DNA of 64,000 nt, from contig LADT01000086.1 in assembly GCA_000961765.1 (NCBI GenBank), positions 1 to 64,000 of the forward strand. The letters run 5' to 3'. The DNA is from Clostridiaceae bacterium BRH_c20a. GTDB lineage: Bacteria > Bacillota > Peptococcia > Peptococcales > BICA1-8. Position numbers and translations under genes: made by a program. The notes under the pieces were generated by a model. It was given only the letters and a program-made list of their open reading frames with translations. It ran no database searches and was not told where the DNA came from. This document shows, one piece after another, positions 9,126 through 18,076 of the stretch. Positions within the stretch are counted from its first letter, which is position 1, and every line of letters begins with the position of its first letter.

Positions 9126-9163
9126 ATTATCAATCAATAAACAATTGTTTATTGATTGATAAT
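9126..9163. repeat. 38-bp perfect AT-rich palindrome
   Basis: A perfect inverted repeat with arm ATTATCAATCAATAAACAA, centred at 9144/9145. It sits just after the copy 2 terminator and 285 bp upstream of copy 3. It has no T-tract and no loop, so it is not a typical terminator. A dimeric regulator site or a cruciform is possible. The remaining gap to 9447 is AT-rich without genes. Confidence 0.6.
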
Positions 9164-9447
9164 CGATCTTTAAATTTTATTATTTTTATATTTAGTCTAA
9201 TTATATTTGCTTCAATTAATATAACTTTTTAGTTTAATAGATGCCTTTTTCTAAATTCATAAAATTCGTTAATGCATTTAATAAAAATAGTATTAAAGAA
9301 TGATATTAAGATTTTTTATGATAATTTATAATTAAATTATCACACTACACCACAGACACCACACTGATTTTCTAAGAAGGAGGGATCAAAAAATTACTTT
9401 AGTAAAATAATTAGTATAGTTTTTTAAAATTATTGGAGGTGTATTTA

Positions 9448-10785
9448 ATGTCAGATATCGTAACAGCTAGTAAATTTAAATGGTCTGATTTAATGAAAAA
9501 AGAAGACTGGTGGTCAATATGGCTTGGACTTATAGTAATTATAATCGCTGCTATCAGTAAAGCGACTGGAGCTTTTAGTTTTAAGGCGGCAAAAATTGCC
9601 ACTTGGGGAAATGATAAGATACCTAGTTTTTTAGGTTCATTTGATATCCCAAGCTTATTAATATCAATGGTAGTTTTAGCAGCTCTTTTCGCTATCGGTT
9701 TAAAATTCATGGGTGAAGATGTGCCAAAGTTTTTAATAGCTTTTCCTGTCATTTTTATTTTAGCAACAATAGCTTATGTTTTCGGTGCTCAAGCTACTAT
9801 GAAGAAATATGCAGAATATGCATTTTGGGCGTTAGTTGTTGGTCTTGTAATAAGCAATACTGTTAAAACTCCCGATTGGTTAAAACCTGCCGTTAAAACT
9901 GAGTACTACATTAAAACCGGTCTGGTTTTAATGGGTGGTGAGGTTTTATTCTCTAATGTGGTGAAATTTGGGGTTTATGGTTTAGGCATTGCTTGGTTTG
10001 TTACCCCGGTTGTAATTATTTTTATGTGGCATTATGGCACCAAAATACTTAAAATGACCAGTAAGCCTATGGTTATTGTTATCGCTACAGCTACTTCCGT
10101 TTGTGGTGTTTCCGCCGCTATCGCTGCAGCAGCTGCTTCAAAGGCAAAAAAGGATGACTTAACCTTTGCCATCGGCTTATCATTAATTTTTACAGTATTA
10201 ATGATGGTTACTATGCCTATCTTTATTAAGGCTATTGGAATGGATCCTATGGTCGGCGGTGCATGGATCGGTGGTACAGTAGACTCTACAGGTGCCGTTG
10301 TATTAGCCGGGGAAGCCTTAGGCCCTCTAGGCGGTCAGGTTGCTGCTTTAGTTAAAATGATTCAAAACGTATTGATAGGTGTTATCGCTTTTGCCATTGC
10401 CGTATTTTTTGCGACAAAAGTAGAAAAAGATGTTGATGGACCATCCGTAGGAGCTAGTGAAATCTGGCACCGCTTCCCAAAATTCATCCTAGGCTTTATT
10501 GGTGCATCACTAATTTTCTCCTTTATTGTAGAACCTGCAATAGGTGTTAAAGAAACTAAAGATCTATTAGGTTACACTGGTGGCTGGAAGGGCTGGTGCT
10601 TCTGTATGGCCTTCATATGTATCGGGCTTGAGTCTAATTTCAAGGAAATGGCTGAGCTTGTACAAGGCGGTAAACCACTATGGTTATATGTTGTGGGTCA
10701 AAGCTTTAACTTAGTACTTACTTTATTGGTTGCTTGGTTACTACTCAGTGGAGTCATCTTCCCAATACCAGTATTAGCTGTTTAA
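9448..10785 (+). CDS. YeiH-type putative sulfate exporter family protein, copy 3
   Basis: About 445 aa and closest to copy 2 (shared MSDIVTASKFKWSDL and AQATMKKY). It carries the same core helices with VKFGVYGLGIAWFVTP and GGTVDSTGAVVLAGEALGPL. I start it at ATG 9448, which has TTGGAGGTG 7 nt upstream; a longer reading from TTG 9433 would begin inside the ribosome site. Own promoter region and terminator. Three intact, separately controlled copies suggest different conditions or substrates rather than simple dosage. Confidence 0.85.
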   Translation: MSDIVTASKFKWSDLMKKEDWWSIWLGLIVIIIAAISKATGAFSFKAAKIATWGNDKIPSFLGSFDIPSLLISMVVLAALFAIGLKFMGEDVPKFLIAFPVIFILATIAYVFGAQATMKKYAEYAFWALVVGLVISNTVKTPDWLKPAVKTEYYIKTGLVLMGGEVLFSNVVKFGVYGLGIAWFVTPVVIIFMWHYGTKILKMTSKPMVIVIATATSVCGVSAAIAAAAASKAKKDDLTFAIGLSLIFTVLMMVTMPIFIKAIGMDPMVGGAWIGGTVDSTGAVVLAGEALGPLGGQVAALVKMIQNVLIGVIAFAIAVFFATKVEKDVDGPSVGASEIWHRFPKFILGFIGASLIFSFIVEPAIGVKETKDLLGYTGGWKGWCFCMAFICIGLESNFKEMAELVQGGKPLWLYVVGQSFNLVLTLLVAWLLLSGVIFPIPVLAV

Positions 10786-10794
10786 TCAATTTTT

Positions 10795-10827
10795 TAAAGG
10801 GTTCATTCTTTCGGAATGGACCTTTTT
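10795..10827 (+). terminator. Rho-independent terminator after copy 3
   Basis: Hairpin AAAGGGTTCATTC-TTTC-GGAATGGACCTTT followed by TTT. It ends copy 3 and separates it from the small membrane gene. Confidence 0.85.
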
Positions 10828-11030
10828 TATGTACATTTCGTCAATTAGTACAAAAGAGGGATATGAATAAGTTAAATTTATGATTATAATATAATTAAAG
10901 TTATAATTATATTTGAAAGGAGGCTAGCTTAGAAAACTCTTTGATAGTGTTTATTATTAATAATATCTTTCCAAATGGTTAAATAGCGGTATAATATGTT
11001 TATAAACTTTTATAATATTGAGGTGTTGTT

Positions 11031-11327
11031 ATGAGTGGTGGAAAATTTCTTACGACCCGCAAACTAAATATACTAAGTATCCTAGTCCTAACTTCAGTAA
11101 TAATTGCTGCAATATACATCATGCGCAATAACTTAGGACTAATTGAAGGTCTAGACTTTGGAGCTGGTCAGTATTATTATACAGATATCCCTGGTTGGGA
11201 CAAAGTATTCTTTGGCGAGAAGAGTATTACTTTAGGTACTAACCATCCCATCCTCTTCTTTAGTGCTTTTTTCCTTTGGGGATACGCCTGTTTTAAATTT
11301 TTATCTTGGATAGAAACTAAGAAATAA
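11031..11327 (+). CDS. Small two-helix membrane protein, unknown function
   Basis: 98 aa. Two predicted membrane helices (about 14-32 and 72-90) flank a roughly 35-residue outside loop rich in aromatic residues (GAGQYYYTDIPGWDKVFFGE). I do not recognise a family. ATG preceded by TTGAGGTG at 8 nt. It lies 245 bp after the third transporter, in the same direction, with a terminator between them, and has its own good terminator. It may be an accessory of the neighbouring transporters, but only position supports that. The lysine-rich C-terminus (ETKK) is cytoplasmic if the N-terminus (KFLTTRK) is. Confidence 0.6.
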   Translation: MSGGKFLTTRKLNILSILVLTSVIIAAIYIMRNNLGLIEGLDFGAGQYYYTDIPGWDKVFFGEKSITLGTNHPILFFSAFFLWGYACFKFLSWIETKK

Positions 11328-11332
11328 TAAAT

Positions 11333-11364
11333 AAGAAGAAGCACATTAATGTGCTTCTTCTTTT
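11333..11364 (+). terminator. Rho-independent terminator
   Basis: Hairpin AAGAAGAAGCACAT-TA-ATGTGCTTCTTCTT followed by TTATTTA repeats up to about 11385. It can serve the small gene on the left. The arms also suit the leftward lysR transcript. Confidence 0.85.
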
Positions 11365-11429
11365 ATTTATTTATTTATTTATTTAATATTTAAGTTTTGA
11401 TACTGTAGAATCTAATTCAAGTACCAGGA

Positions 11430-12341
11430 CTACCTTTCTAATAAATCTAGTGCCTCACTAGATTTAATAAAACGCAAAAACTCATCAGCTGCCTGGGTAC
11501 GGAACTTTTTCTTATGGTGGATTACATTGAAGTCCCTTTCAAAAATATCCTCCTTAAAACTAAGTTGAGCAAGCTGCCCCAGCTTAACTTTTTCTTTTGC
11601 AGCCCATTTAGAAATAATGGACATCCCTAAACCGCTTTCTACTGCTGCTTTGATGGCAGAAGTACTCCCCAATTCCATAATAACTTTTAAATTATTTGCT
11701 GAAAAACCCGTCTTTTTTAAATGCTGCTCAGTCTCAATTCTTGTCCCTGAGCCCTTTTCCCTAGAAACAAAGGGAAATTTGTCTAATTCAAATACGGATA
11801 TTTTATCCTGTTGAGCCCAAGGGTGATCATGGGAAACTACTAGAACCATCTGGTCTTTTAAAAACAGCTCTTTTTCTATATCCTTAACAGTTACCGGTCC
11901 TTCCACAAGTCCTATATCCAATGATGTATCGTGAATCTTAGTTTCAATATCCTCTGAATTACCAACCTCCAGGGAAAGCTCTACCTCAGGATATTTCTTC
12001 TTAAATGCACCTAAAAGATAGGGAACAATATATTCCCCTATGGTTGTACTGGCTCCTATTAATAGCCGCCCTTTTATAGTCCCAGTCAATTCCTGCATTT
12101 CTCGCTCTAGCTCACTTTGTAATTTAGTCATATTATTTGCATATCCAAGCAATAAATGTCCTGCTTGAGTTAAAGAAATATTTCTGCTTACCCTATCAAA
12201 AAGTCTTGTCCCATAATATTCTTCAAGCATTTGAATTTGAAAGCTAATAGCTGGCTGTGTAAGAAATAATGCCTTTGCTGCCTTAGAAAAACTTTTTTTA
12301 TCAACAACTGTTAAAAAAACTCTAATACTATCGTTTAGCAA
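11430..12341 (-). CDS. LysR-family transcriptional regulator 1 (CysL/CbbR-like)
   Basis: About 303 aa. The N-terminal winged HTH reads SFSKAAKALFLTQPAISFQI with SRNISLTQAG. The effector domain begins near KGRLLIGASTTIGEYIVPYL. It acts as a cytoplasmic dimer or tetramer sensing a small ligand. I start it at TTG 12341 with AAAGGTGG 9 nt upstream; the longer reading adds 21 residues (IIIIWKIYFKIYYERW) that no LysR protein has. It is clearly paralogous to the regulator at 13496-14413. In many bacteria this LysR subtype controls sulfur, carbon or anion genes, so the three YeiH-like genes are candidate targets, which is inference. Confidence 0.9.
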   Translation of the reverse strand: MLNDSIRVFLTVVDKKSFSKAAKALFLTQPAISFQIQMLEEYYGTRLFDRVSRNISLTQAGHLLLGYANNMTKLQSELEREMQELTGTIKGRLLIGASTTIGEYIVPYLLGAFKKKYPEVELSLEVGNSEDIETKIHDTSLDIGLVEGPVTVKDIEKELFLKDQMVLVVSHDHPWAQQDKISVFELDKFPFVSREKGSGTRIETEQHLKKTGFSANNLKVIMELGSTSAIKAAVESGLGMSIISKWAAKEKVKLGQLAQLSFKEDIFERDFNVIHHKKKFRTQAADEFLRFIKSSEALDLLER

Positions 12342-12557
12342 ACCCGTAGTCCACCTTTCATAATATATTTTAAAGTATATTTTCCATATTATAATTATAT
12401 ACAAATTATAATTTTAAAAAAGTAAAAGAAATATGTTAAATAATATATGTTTATTTTGTCCCAATCTTATCACCTCAATTTACAATATTCAACAATTTTT
12501 TTATAATTCCCTTCTTTTTATATAAAGAAAGTATCGAAAAGGAAAAGTGCTAAAAAG

Positions 12558-12584
12558 AATAAATCGCCTTTAAGGCGATTTATT
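12558..12584 (-). terminator. Terminator overlapping the XRE gene stop
   Basis: Stem AATAAATCGCCT / AGGCGATTTATT. On the minus strand it runs on into CTTTTTAG. The TAA stop of the XRE gene lies inside the hairpin. Confidence 0.8.
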
Positions 12585-13479
12585 GGTTGTTTGATTTTGC
12601 TTTTTTTAAAACCCATCGGGAGTTTTCAATAACAAATTTTTTATCATCTTCAGAAAGATTAGCCATGATCTCTAAAAGCTCTTTAGTCTGGTCATTTAAA
12701 GCTTCTTCTTCTATATTTAAGCGGTTGTGAGTTCTTAGTACATTTATTAAAGCAACTACTAAAGAGAAATCCTGGGGTTGAAGATCTTGAGTTATTTCAA
12801 TAAATTTATCGTAAGAATTATGTGAACCACTTGAGTTCGCCTGTCTCAAGGCCATTTCCTCAGTTTCTGTCATAAGAAAATAATAAATACCCACTCCAAA
12901 AACATTTGCAATTTCTTGTAAAGTATCTAGTGCCGGTTTTACCCTTCCAGTTTCAATTTGCCCGATGAGACTTAAGGATACCCCAATTTTTTCTGCCAAC
13001 TGAACCTGGGTAAGATTCTGCCTTTCCCTTAATCTTCTTATCTTATCACCCAAGGTAAAGCTTTCCTCAAGTTGGAAAAAATATCTAGTGGGTATTTCCA
13101 AAACTACAGCCAGTTTTTCTAAAGTTTTTAGGGAAGCACAGGTTTTCCCCCGCTCAATTTCACTAATATGTGTATAAGAAACACCGGATCTTTTTCCCAA
13201 TTGAACTAAGGTTATCTTCTTTTCTTCCCTGATGTGTCTAAGTTGGATGCCAATATTATCATAAATACTCTTTTTATTGTCTAATAATAGAGTTTCCTGG
13301 GGAACCTGTAAATAATCGGATATCTTATTTAAGATTTCAGGAGTAAAATCTTTGTGTCCTAAATAAACCTCATCTATGATTGCAACGGGAATGTCAGTAT
13401 TCTCGGCTAATTGAGCTAATGTTATCTTCTTTTCCCTTAAAATATTACTTAAATTATTATTTGTAAGCACGGTAAACAC
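12580..13479 (-). CDS. XRE-family regulator with three HTH domains
   Basis: 299 aa with three successive Cro/cI-type HTH units: about 8-60 (divergent; TLAQLAENTDIPVAIIDEV), 75-130 (TLVQLGKRSGVSYTHISEIE) and 140-200 (TQVQLAEKIGVSLSLIGQIE). A roughly 100-residue helical tail (EDDKKFVIENSRWVLKKAK) follows. Tandem XRE units imply recognition of an extended or multi-part operator. The gene lies 16 bp after lysR 2 on the same strand with a terminator behind it, so the two regulators are cotranscribed. No ligand domain or protease motif is visible. Start GTG or nearby; ATG is not obvious, and the first-HTH boundary argues for a start near 13479. Confidence 0.8.
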   Translation of the reverse strand: MFTVLTNNNLSNILREKKITLAQLAENTDIPVAIIDEVYLGHKDFTPEILNKISDYLQVPQETLLLDNKKSIYDNIGIQLRHIREEKKITLVQLGKRSGVSYTHISEIERGKTCASLKTLEKLAVVLEIPTRYFFQLEESFTLGDKIRRLRERQNLTQVQLAEKIGVSLSLIGQIETGRVKPALDTLQEIANVFGVGIYYFLMTETEEMALRQANSSGSHNSYDKFIEITQDLQPQDFSLVVALINVLRTHNRLNIEEEALNDQTKELLEIMANLSEDDKKFVIENSRWVLKKAKSNNQ

Positions 13480-13495
13480 CCTACCTTATTTAAAA

Positions 13496-14413
13496 CTATG
13501 ATTTTAGCATCTCATGCACTTCTTCACTACGTAAAAAATTCAAGAATTCATATGCAGCCTTTGTTCTGAATTTCTTTTCATGATAAATCACAGTAAATTG
13601 GCGTTCAAATTTAGTTTCATTTATAGCTATAGTTGCCAACTTATTTAGTTTTACTGAATCTTTAGCGGCCCATTCAGAAATAATCGATACACCTAATCCA
13701 CTAGCTACTGCTGCCTTTATAGCAGTAGTACTACCTAGTTCCATTATAATATTCAGATTATTTAGGTCAAAACCCACCTTTCTAAAAGCATTCTCCATTA
13801 TATGCCTAGTTCCAGAACCTTTCTCCCTGGTGATAAAGGGATATTGATTCAACTCAAAAACAGAGATTCTTTTATTATTTACCCAAGGGTGATCTATCTG
13901 AGTGATTAATACTAATTCATCATCAAGGAACTTTTCTGTATTCAAATCTTTTCCATTGACAGGACCTTCTACTAATGCCACATCTAAAGTTGTATTAATT
14001 ATACTTGTCTCTATATCCTCAGTATTGGCCACCACTAAGCTTACGTCAACTTCTGGAAACTGCTTTTTAAATCTCCCTACCAAGTAAGGTAAAACATATT
14101 CTCCTATGGTTGTGCTAGCACCTAGCATTAATCTACCCTTAATTGTACCGGTAAGTTCCTGCATCTCCTTTTCAAGATTTGCTTGAAGAATACTCAAGTC
14201 CTGAGCATACCTCAATAAGAGTTCACCAGCAGCTGTTAATGTAATATTACGATTGACTCTGTCAAATAAGACTGTGCCATAATATTGTTCTAACATCTGT
14301 ATCTGAAAGCTCACTGCAGGTTGGGTCAAAAACAAGGATTTAGCAGCCTTTGAAAAGTTTCTTTTTTCGGCTACCGCCAGAAAGACCCTAATGCTATCAT
14401 TTACCAATATCAA
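13496..14413 (-). CDS. LysR-family transcriptional regulator 2
   Basis: 305 aa, strongly similar to the regulator at 11430-12341 (both begin NDSIRVFL and share GTIKGRL and GASTTIGEY). HTH: NFSKAAKSLFLTQPAVSFQI. Effector-domain words are EGPVNG, REKGSGTR and GLGVSIISEWAAK. TTG start at 14413 with GGGGGG just upstream; a second TTG at 14407 is equally possible. First gene of a two-gene unit with the triple-HTH protein. Two near-duplicate LysR genes next to triplicated transporter genes suggest that regulators and transporters were amplified together. Confidence 0.9.
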   Translation of the reverse strand: MILVNDSIRVFLAVAEKRNFSKAAKSLFLTQPAVSFQIQMLEQYYGTVLFDRVNRNITLTAAGELLLRYAQDLSILQANLEKEMQELTGTIKGRLMLGASTTIGEYVLPYLVGRFKKQFPEVDVSLVVANTEDIETSIINTTLDVALVEGPVNGKDLNTEKFLDDELVLITQIDHPWVNNKRISVFELNQYPFITREKGSGTRHIMENAFRKVGFDLNNLNIIMELGSTTAIKAAVASGLGVSIISEWAAKDSVKLNKLATIAINETKFERQFTVIYHEKKFRTKAAYEFLNFLRSEEVHEMLKS

Positions 14414-14510
14414 ATGCCCCCCAACTATAAAGATATTTTATAACTAATATTTCGCTATTATATGACTATATTCCTTCTTTGGGACATTCAACAAAAAAAT
14501 GTTTAGAAAA

Positions 14511-15056
<546 letters not shown>

Positions 15057-15980
15057 TTAAAAATCCTCCTTACGTAAATTATCTAGAATTCCTTGATAAT
15101 TATCCGGCAAATCAACTTGAAAGTGCAGCTTTTCTTTAGTGCGGGGATGTTCAAAGCCAATAAGATAAGCATGTAAAGCCTGACCATCAAATCCCAAGCT
15201 ATTCCTTTTATTATATCCGTACAGGGAATCGCCTACTAGGGGATGACTAATATAAGCCATATGTACTCTGATTTGATGGGTCCTACCGGTTTCTAACCTG
15301 CATTCTACAAAGGAATAGTCACGGAAGCGCTCTTTAACCATATATTTAGTAATAGCATTTTTGGAGTTCTTAAGGGTAACTGCCATTTTTTTTCGTTCGA
15401 TAGGGTGTCTGCCCACAGGAGCATCAATAATACCACCAGGTTCTGTTACAATTCCATGAACTAATGCCAAATATGCGCGATCCACAGTATGCTCCTTTAG
15501 TTGCCGAGCTAACTGTTGATGACTAATATCATTTTTTGCAACCATTAACAACCCGGAAGTATCTTTATCAATTCGATGGACAATTCCCGGCCGCAGTTTT
15601 CCGTTAATACCTGATAGGTCTTGACAATGGTAAAGCAAAGCATTGACCAAAGTACCAGAATAATTGCCTGCAGCAGGATGAACTACCATATTAATTGGTT
15701 TATTTACTACTAGTAAATCACTATCTTCATAAACTATTTCTAACGGAATATTTTCTGCCTCAATAACCAAAGGCTGGGGATCAGGTATAACTGCTTCGAT
15801 TAAATCTTCTTCTTTAAGACGATAATTAGGCTTTACTTTTTTCCCATTAACTTTTATTAATTCTTCACTAATTAGTTTTTGGATATAGGAACGAGATATT
15901 TCCTCGACATTTTCAGAAATAAAGACATCTAAGCGCTGTTCTTGTTCATCTTCTTCAACAATAAAGGTTAACTTATCCAT
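15057..15980 (-). CDS. rluD: RluD-family 23S rRNA pseudouridine synthase
   Basis: 307 aa with an N-terminal S4 RNA-binding domain (about 14-75; RSYIQKLISEELIKVNG) and a catalytic RluA-type domain. The catalytic-Asp motif HRIDKDTSGLLMVAKN is near 135. Other family words are VVHPAAGN, GRTHQIRVHM and HPLVGDSLYG. It isomerises uridines in large-subunit rRNA; exact sites cannot be told from sequence. Its ATG overlaps the lspA stop by one base, so translation is coupled. The name rluD is by orthologous position and architecture; RluC-like specificity is not excluded. Confidence 0.92.
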   Translation of the reverse strand: MDKLTFIVEEDEQEQRLDVFISENVEEISRSYIQKLISEELIKVNGKKVKPNYRLKEEDLIEAVIPDPQPLVIEAENIPLEIVYEDSDLLVVNKPINMVVHPAAGNYSGTLVNALLYHCQDLSGINGKLRPGIVHRIDKDTSGLLMVAKNDISHQQLARQLKEHTVDRAYLALVHGIVTEPGGIIDAPVGRHPIERKKMAVTLKNSKNAITKYMVKERFRDYSFVECRLETGRTHQIRVHMAYISHPLVGDSLYGYNKRNSLGFDGQALHAYLIGFEHPRTKEKLHFQVDLPDNYQGILDNLRKEDF

Positions 15981-16426
15981 TAAAATTCCTCCCCGCGAAA
16001 GAGAAGCTGATATGAGATATAAATCATTCCTAAGACAATGGCTGAATCAGCAATATTAAAAACAGGCCAAATTCTAAAATCGAAAAAATCTGTTACTGTA
16101 CCCATTCGTACTCGATCAACTAGATTACCCAAAGCTCCACCCACTACCATTCCTAAAGCAATCCGCAATAACAGGTGTGGACCCTTTAATTGCTTATAAA
16201 AATAGATAACTGCAAGTAAAATTATAGTTGTTATAACTATAAAAAAAACTCTTTGGTTAGCAAGCAAACCAAAAGCAGCTCCGGGATTTTCTATATAAGT
16301 TAAGTGAAAGATATTAGGGATTAACGGAATGCTTTCATACAAAGACATGGTGGTTTTCACCATTAATTTAGTACCTTGATCAAAAATTAATACAATTACT
16401 ATAGTTATCCAAAAAAACAACTGCAA
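15980..16426 (-). CDS. lspA: Lipoprotein signal peptidase (SPase II)
   Basis: 148 aa, four membrane helices, full length. It cleaves diacylglyceryl prolipoproteins at the lipobox; a client in this window is the LivJ lipoprotein at 30343-31542. Family motifs present are DQGTK near 17, ENPGAAFG near 46-53, and the catalytic aspartates in GNLVDRVRMGTVTDF and FNIADSAI. First gene of lspA-rluD-pyrR. It follows a 300-bp repeat-bearing gap. Confidence 0.95.
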   Translation of the reverse strand: MQLFFWITIVIVLIFDQGTKLMVKTTMSLYESIPLIPNIFHLTYIENPGAAFGLLANQRVFFIVITTIILLAVIYFYKQLKGPHLLLRIALGMVVGGALGNLVDRVRMGTVTDFFDFRIWPVFNIADSAIVLGMIYISYQLLFRGEEF

Positions 16427-16523
16427 GTCACTCCTTCAAAATCAACAAAAATTTTTGTACTCTGTAATTTTAGCATAAAAACAACAAATCTCCTACAACG
16501 TTCAAGAGGCTAAGGCATTAATT

Positions 16524-16705
16524 TAACCACGGGCCCCTCTGGGGCACACGGATGAACACGGTAGGGATTAGGAGATGACACAGCAACAATAAATACTTCC
16601 ATATCAATGAATAAGGTTTTTCTTCATTTCAGGATAGACTAATAATTTTTAATATTATTATTTTTAACCGTGTATATCCGTGTGCCCTGAAGGGGCCCGT
16701 GGTTA
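16524..16705. repeat. 39-bp inverted repeats around 104 bp (ACCACGGGCCCC family)
   Basis: Left arm 16524-16562 (TAACCACGGGCCCCTCTGGG...) and right arm 16667-16705 are inverted copies with about five mismatches. The GC-rich arms contrast with the AT-rich core, which has no ORF. Single copies of the same unit occur at 46913-46950 and 56343-56378, and an end piece at about 2465. Mobile-type flanks such as target duplications are not evident. This is most of the 305-bp gap between lspA and the next gene. Confidence 0.8.
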
Positions 16706-16720
16706 ATTAATTAGTTTTTT

Positions 16721-16751
16721 AAAAGCCGGGCTTACAACGCCCGGCTTTTTT
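16721..16751. terminator. GC-rich hairpin at the end of the membrane-protein gene
   Basis: Stem AAAAGCCGGGC / GCCCGGCTTTT around a short loop that contains the TAA stop of the leftward gene. The longer T-run is on the plus strand; on the minus strand only TTTT follows. Probably works for the leftward transcript, perhaps in both directions. Confidence 0.65.
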
Positions 16752-17319
16752 GTAGTTCATTTACCTTTTTTACCCACAGCTTAATGTCAGATACCTCAAA
16801 GCAGAATTCATTGCGGAAAATACTCTGTTCCACAGTTATCTGTAATCTACCACAGTTTAAATCAGCTATTTCCGCAGCCATCTGAGTAACTTGAGGAAGA
16901 TTGGGGGATCTTCGTTCAAACTTAGAAATTAACTCAGCAAGAGCTTCTTTATCACTTTGCTCAGTTTCCCCCTGTACTTTTAAAATTTTTTTTACTGGTA
17001 TAAATAAGTCAACCTTATTATTAATAACAAAGGTTATCCCGTCCTTACAGAGATATAGTTTTCCTTTTAAATCTAAACTTCTGGAATAATACTTTATATT
17101 GCCTTCAGCTACTAAAATTTTTTCTAATCCAAGGTCTTTAGCAGTATTTTTTAAGCAACAATCAGAAAAGAACGGCTGGAAAAATATAAATATAAAGGCC
17201 GTCAGCCCAATAATTATTCCAGCCCAAGGATTAACAAATGCTGCAGTTAGTAATCCTAAAAATGGTCCTAAGGAGAATGCCAATATCTGAATTAAAATTC
17301 GTTCTGCATATAAATACAT
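16732..17319 (-). CDS. Membrane-anchored protein, unknown function
   Basis: 195 aa. Two close N-terminal helices (about 8-50) precede a soluble domain. The segment LYLCKDGITFVINNKVDLFIPVKKIL has the strand pattern of a bacterial PH/GRAM-like domain, but that is a weak visual match. I know no function for it. It lies 8 bp downstream of the DksA/TraR-like gene and is probably cotranscribed with it. Its stop sits inside a terminator hairpin. Start ATG at 17319 with a GGTAATATT context that is poor as a ribosome site; coupling to the upstream gene may compensate. Confidence 0.6.
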   Translation of the reverse strand: MYLYAERILIQILAFSLGPFLGLLTAAFVNPWAGIIIGLTAFIFIFFQPFFSDCCLKNTAKDLGLEKILVAEGNIKYYSRSLDLKGKLYLCKDGITFVINNKVDLFIPVKKILKVQGETEQSDKEALAELISKFERRSPNLPQVTQMAAEIADLNCGRLQITVEQSIFRNEFCFEVSDIKLWVKKVNELQKSRAL

Positions 17320-17327
17320 AATATTAC

Positions 17328-18053
17328 CTATTCTTCATCATGGGCATAGGGTGGTCCATCTTCATCATCTAATCCTTTAAAATCTTGATAAAACTGCCCA
17401 TCCTCATCTTTATATACGGGAATCTTTTCATACTCTTCCACTGTTCCTATATCTTCGTCATAGTCATAATATATATTGTCATAGTTAAGTACACTTCCTA
17501 TATCACTAGGAGACTCTGAAGTGCCATAACGGGCAACGGCCTGCCAAGAATCCTCGCCATCAAATTCATTAAGATCTAATCCTTGTCCTAATTTATCTTC
17601 AAAGGTATCGTTGGTTTCTCCACCAAAGGGTGGCATTACAACTTCTTCTTCAGCAGGCCGCCTGGCTTTTACATTATATTGGGGTCCATCCTCCCATTCC
17701 TCTTTTCGGCACTTTACACACATTGTTGTTAAGGGAATGGTTTCTAGCCTTTCTTCAGGAATTTGCCTGCCGCATTTATCACAAGTGCCATACTTCCCTT
17801 GTTCTAATCTCTCTAACGCATCTTCTACCTTCTCAATCTGCTCTAACGCATAGGTTTTAAAACCGATGTCTTTTCCTCTTTCATAAACCTCACTAGCTAC
17901 ATCAGCAGGATGGTTATCATATAAAGAAAGTTCGGAAGTTGTCCAACTCATTGGGTCATTTAATCCTTGTTCTAATGAGTTAATTAATTCACTATACTCC
18001 CCTTTAAGTTTTTCCAATAGGTCTTTATATTTTTTTTCTTTTAGATTGTCCAT
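17328..18053 (-). CDS. DksA/TraR-type C4 zinc-finger protein, YteA-like
   Basis: 241 aa. An N-terminal helical hairpin (about 5-90) leads to the C4 zinc finger CDKCGRQIPEERLE...CVKC (about 95-118), the DksA/TraR signature. A long acidic C-terminal tail follows, rich in Asp, Glu and Tyr, as in B. subtilis YteA. The DxxDxA tip of true DksA is not seen, so direct RNA polymerase control is not certain; the role of YteA proteins is poorly known and linked to general stress or sporulation. ATG with GGGGGTAAT upstream. In related Clostridia this gene sits between ileS and lspA, as it would here if the 18.7-38.9 kb block were removed. Confidence 0.85.
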   Translation of the reverse strand: MDNLKEKKYKDLLEKLKGEYSELINSLEQGLNDPMSWTTSELSLYDNHPADVASEVYERGKDIGFKTYALEQIEKVEDALERLEQGKYGTCDKCGRQIPEERLETIPLTTMCVKCRKEEWEDGPQYNVKARRPAEEEVVMPPFGGETNDTFEDKLGQGLDLNEFDGEDSWQAVARYGTSESPSDIGSVLNYDNIYYDYDEDIGTVEEYEKIPVYKDEDGQFYQDFKGLDDEDGPPYAHDEE

Positions 18054-18076
18054 ACATATTACCCCCTTTATTCGTT

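Noticed and set aside
16524-16705. Insertion sequence
   Set aside because: Inverted arms but no transposase and only 104 bp inside.
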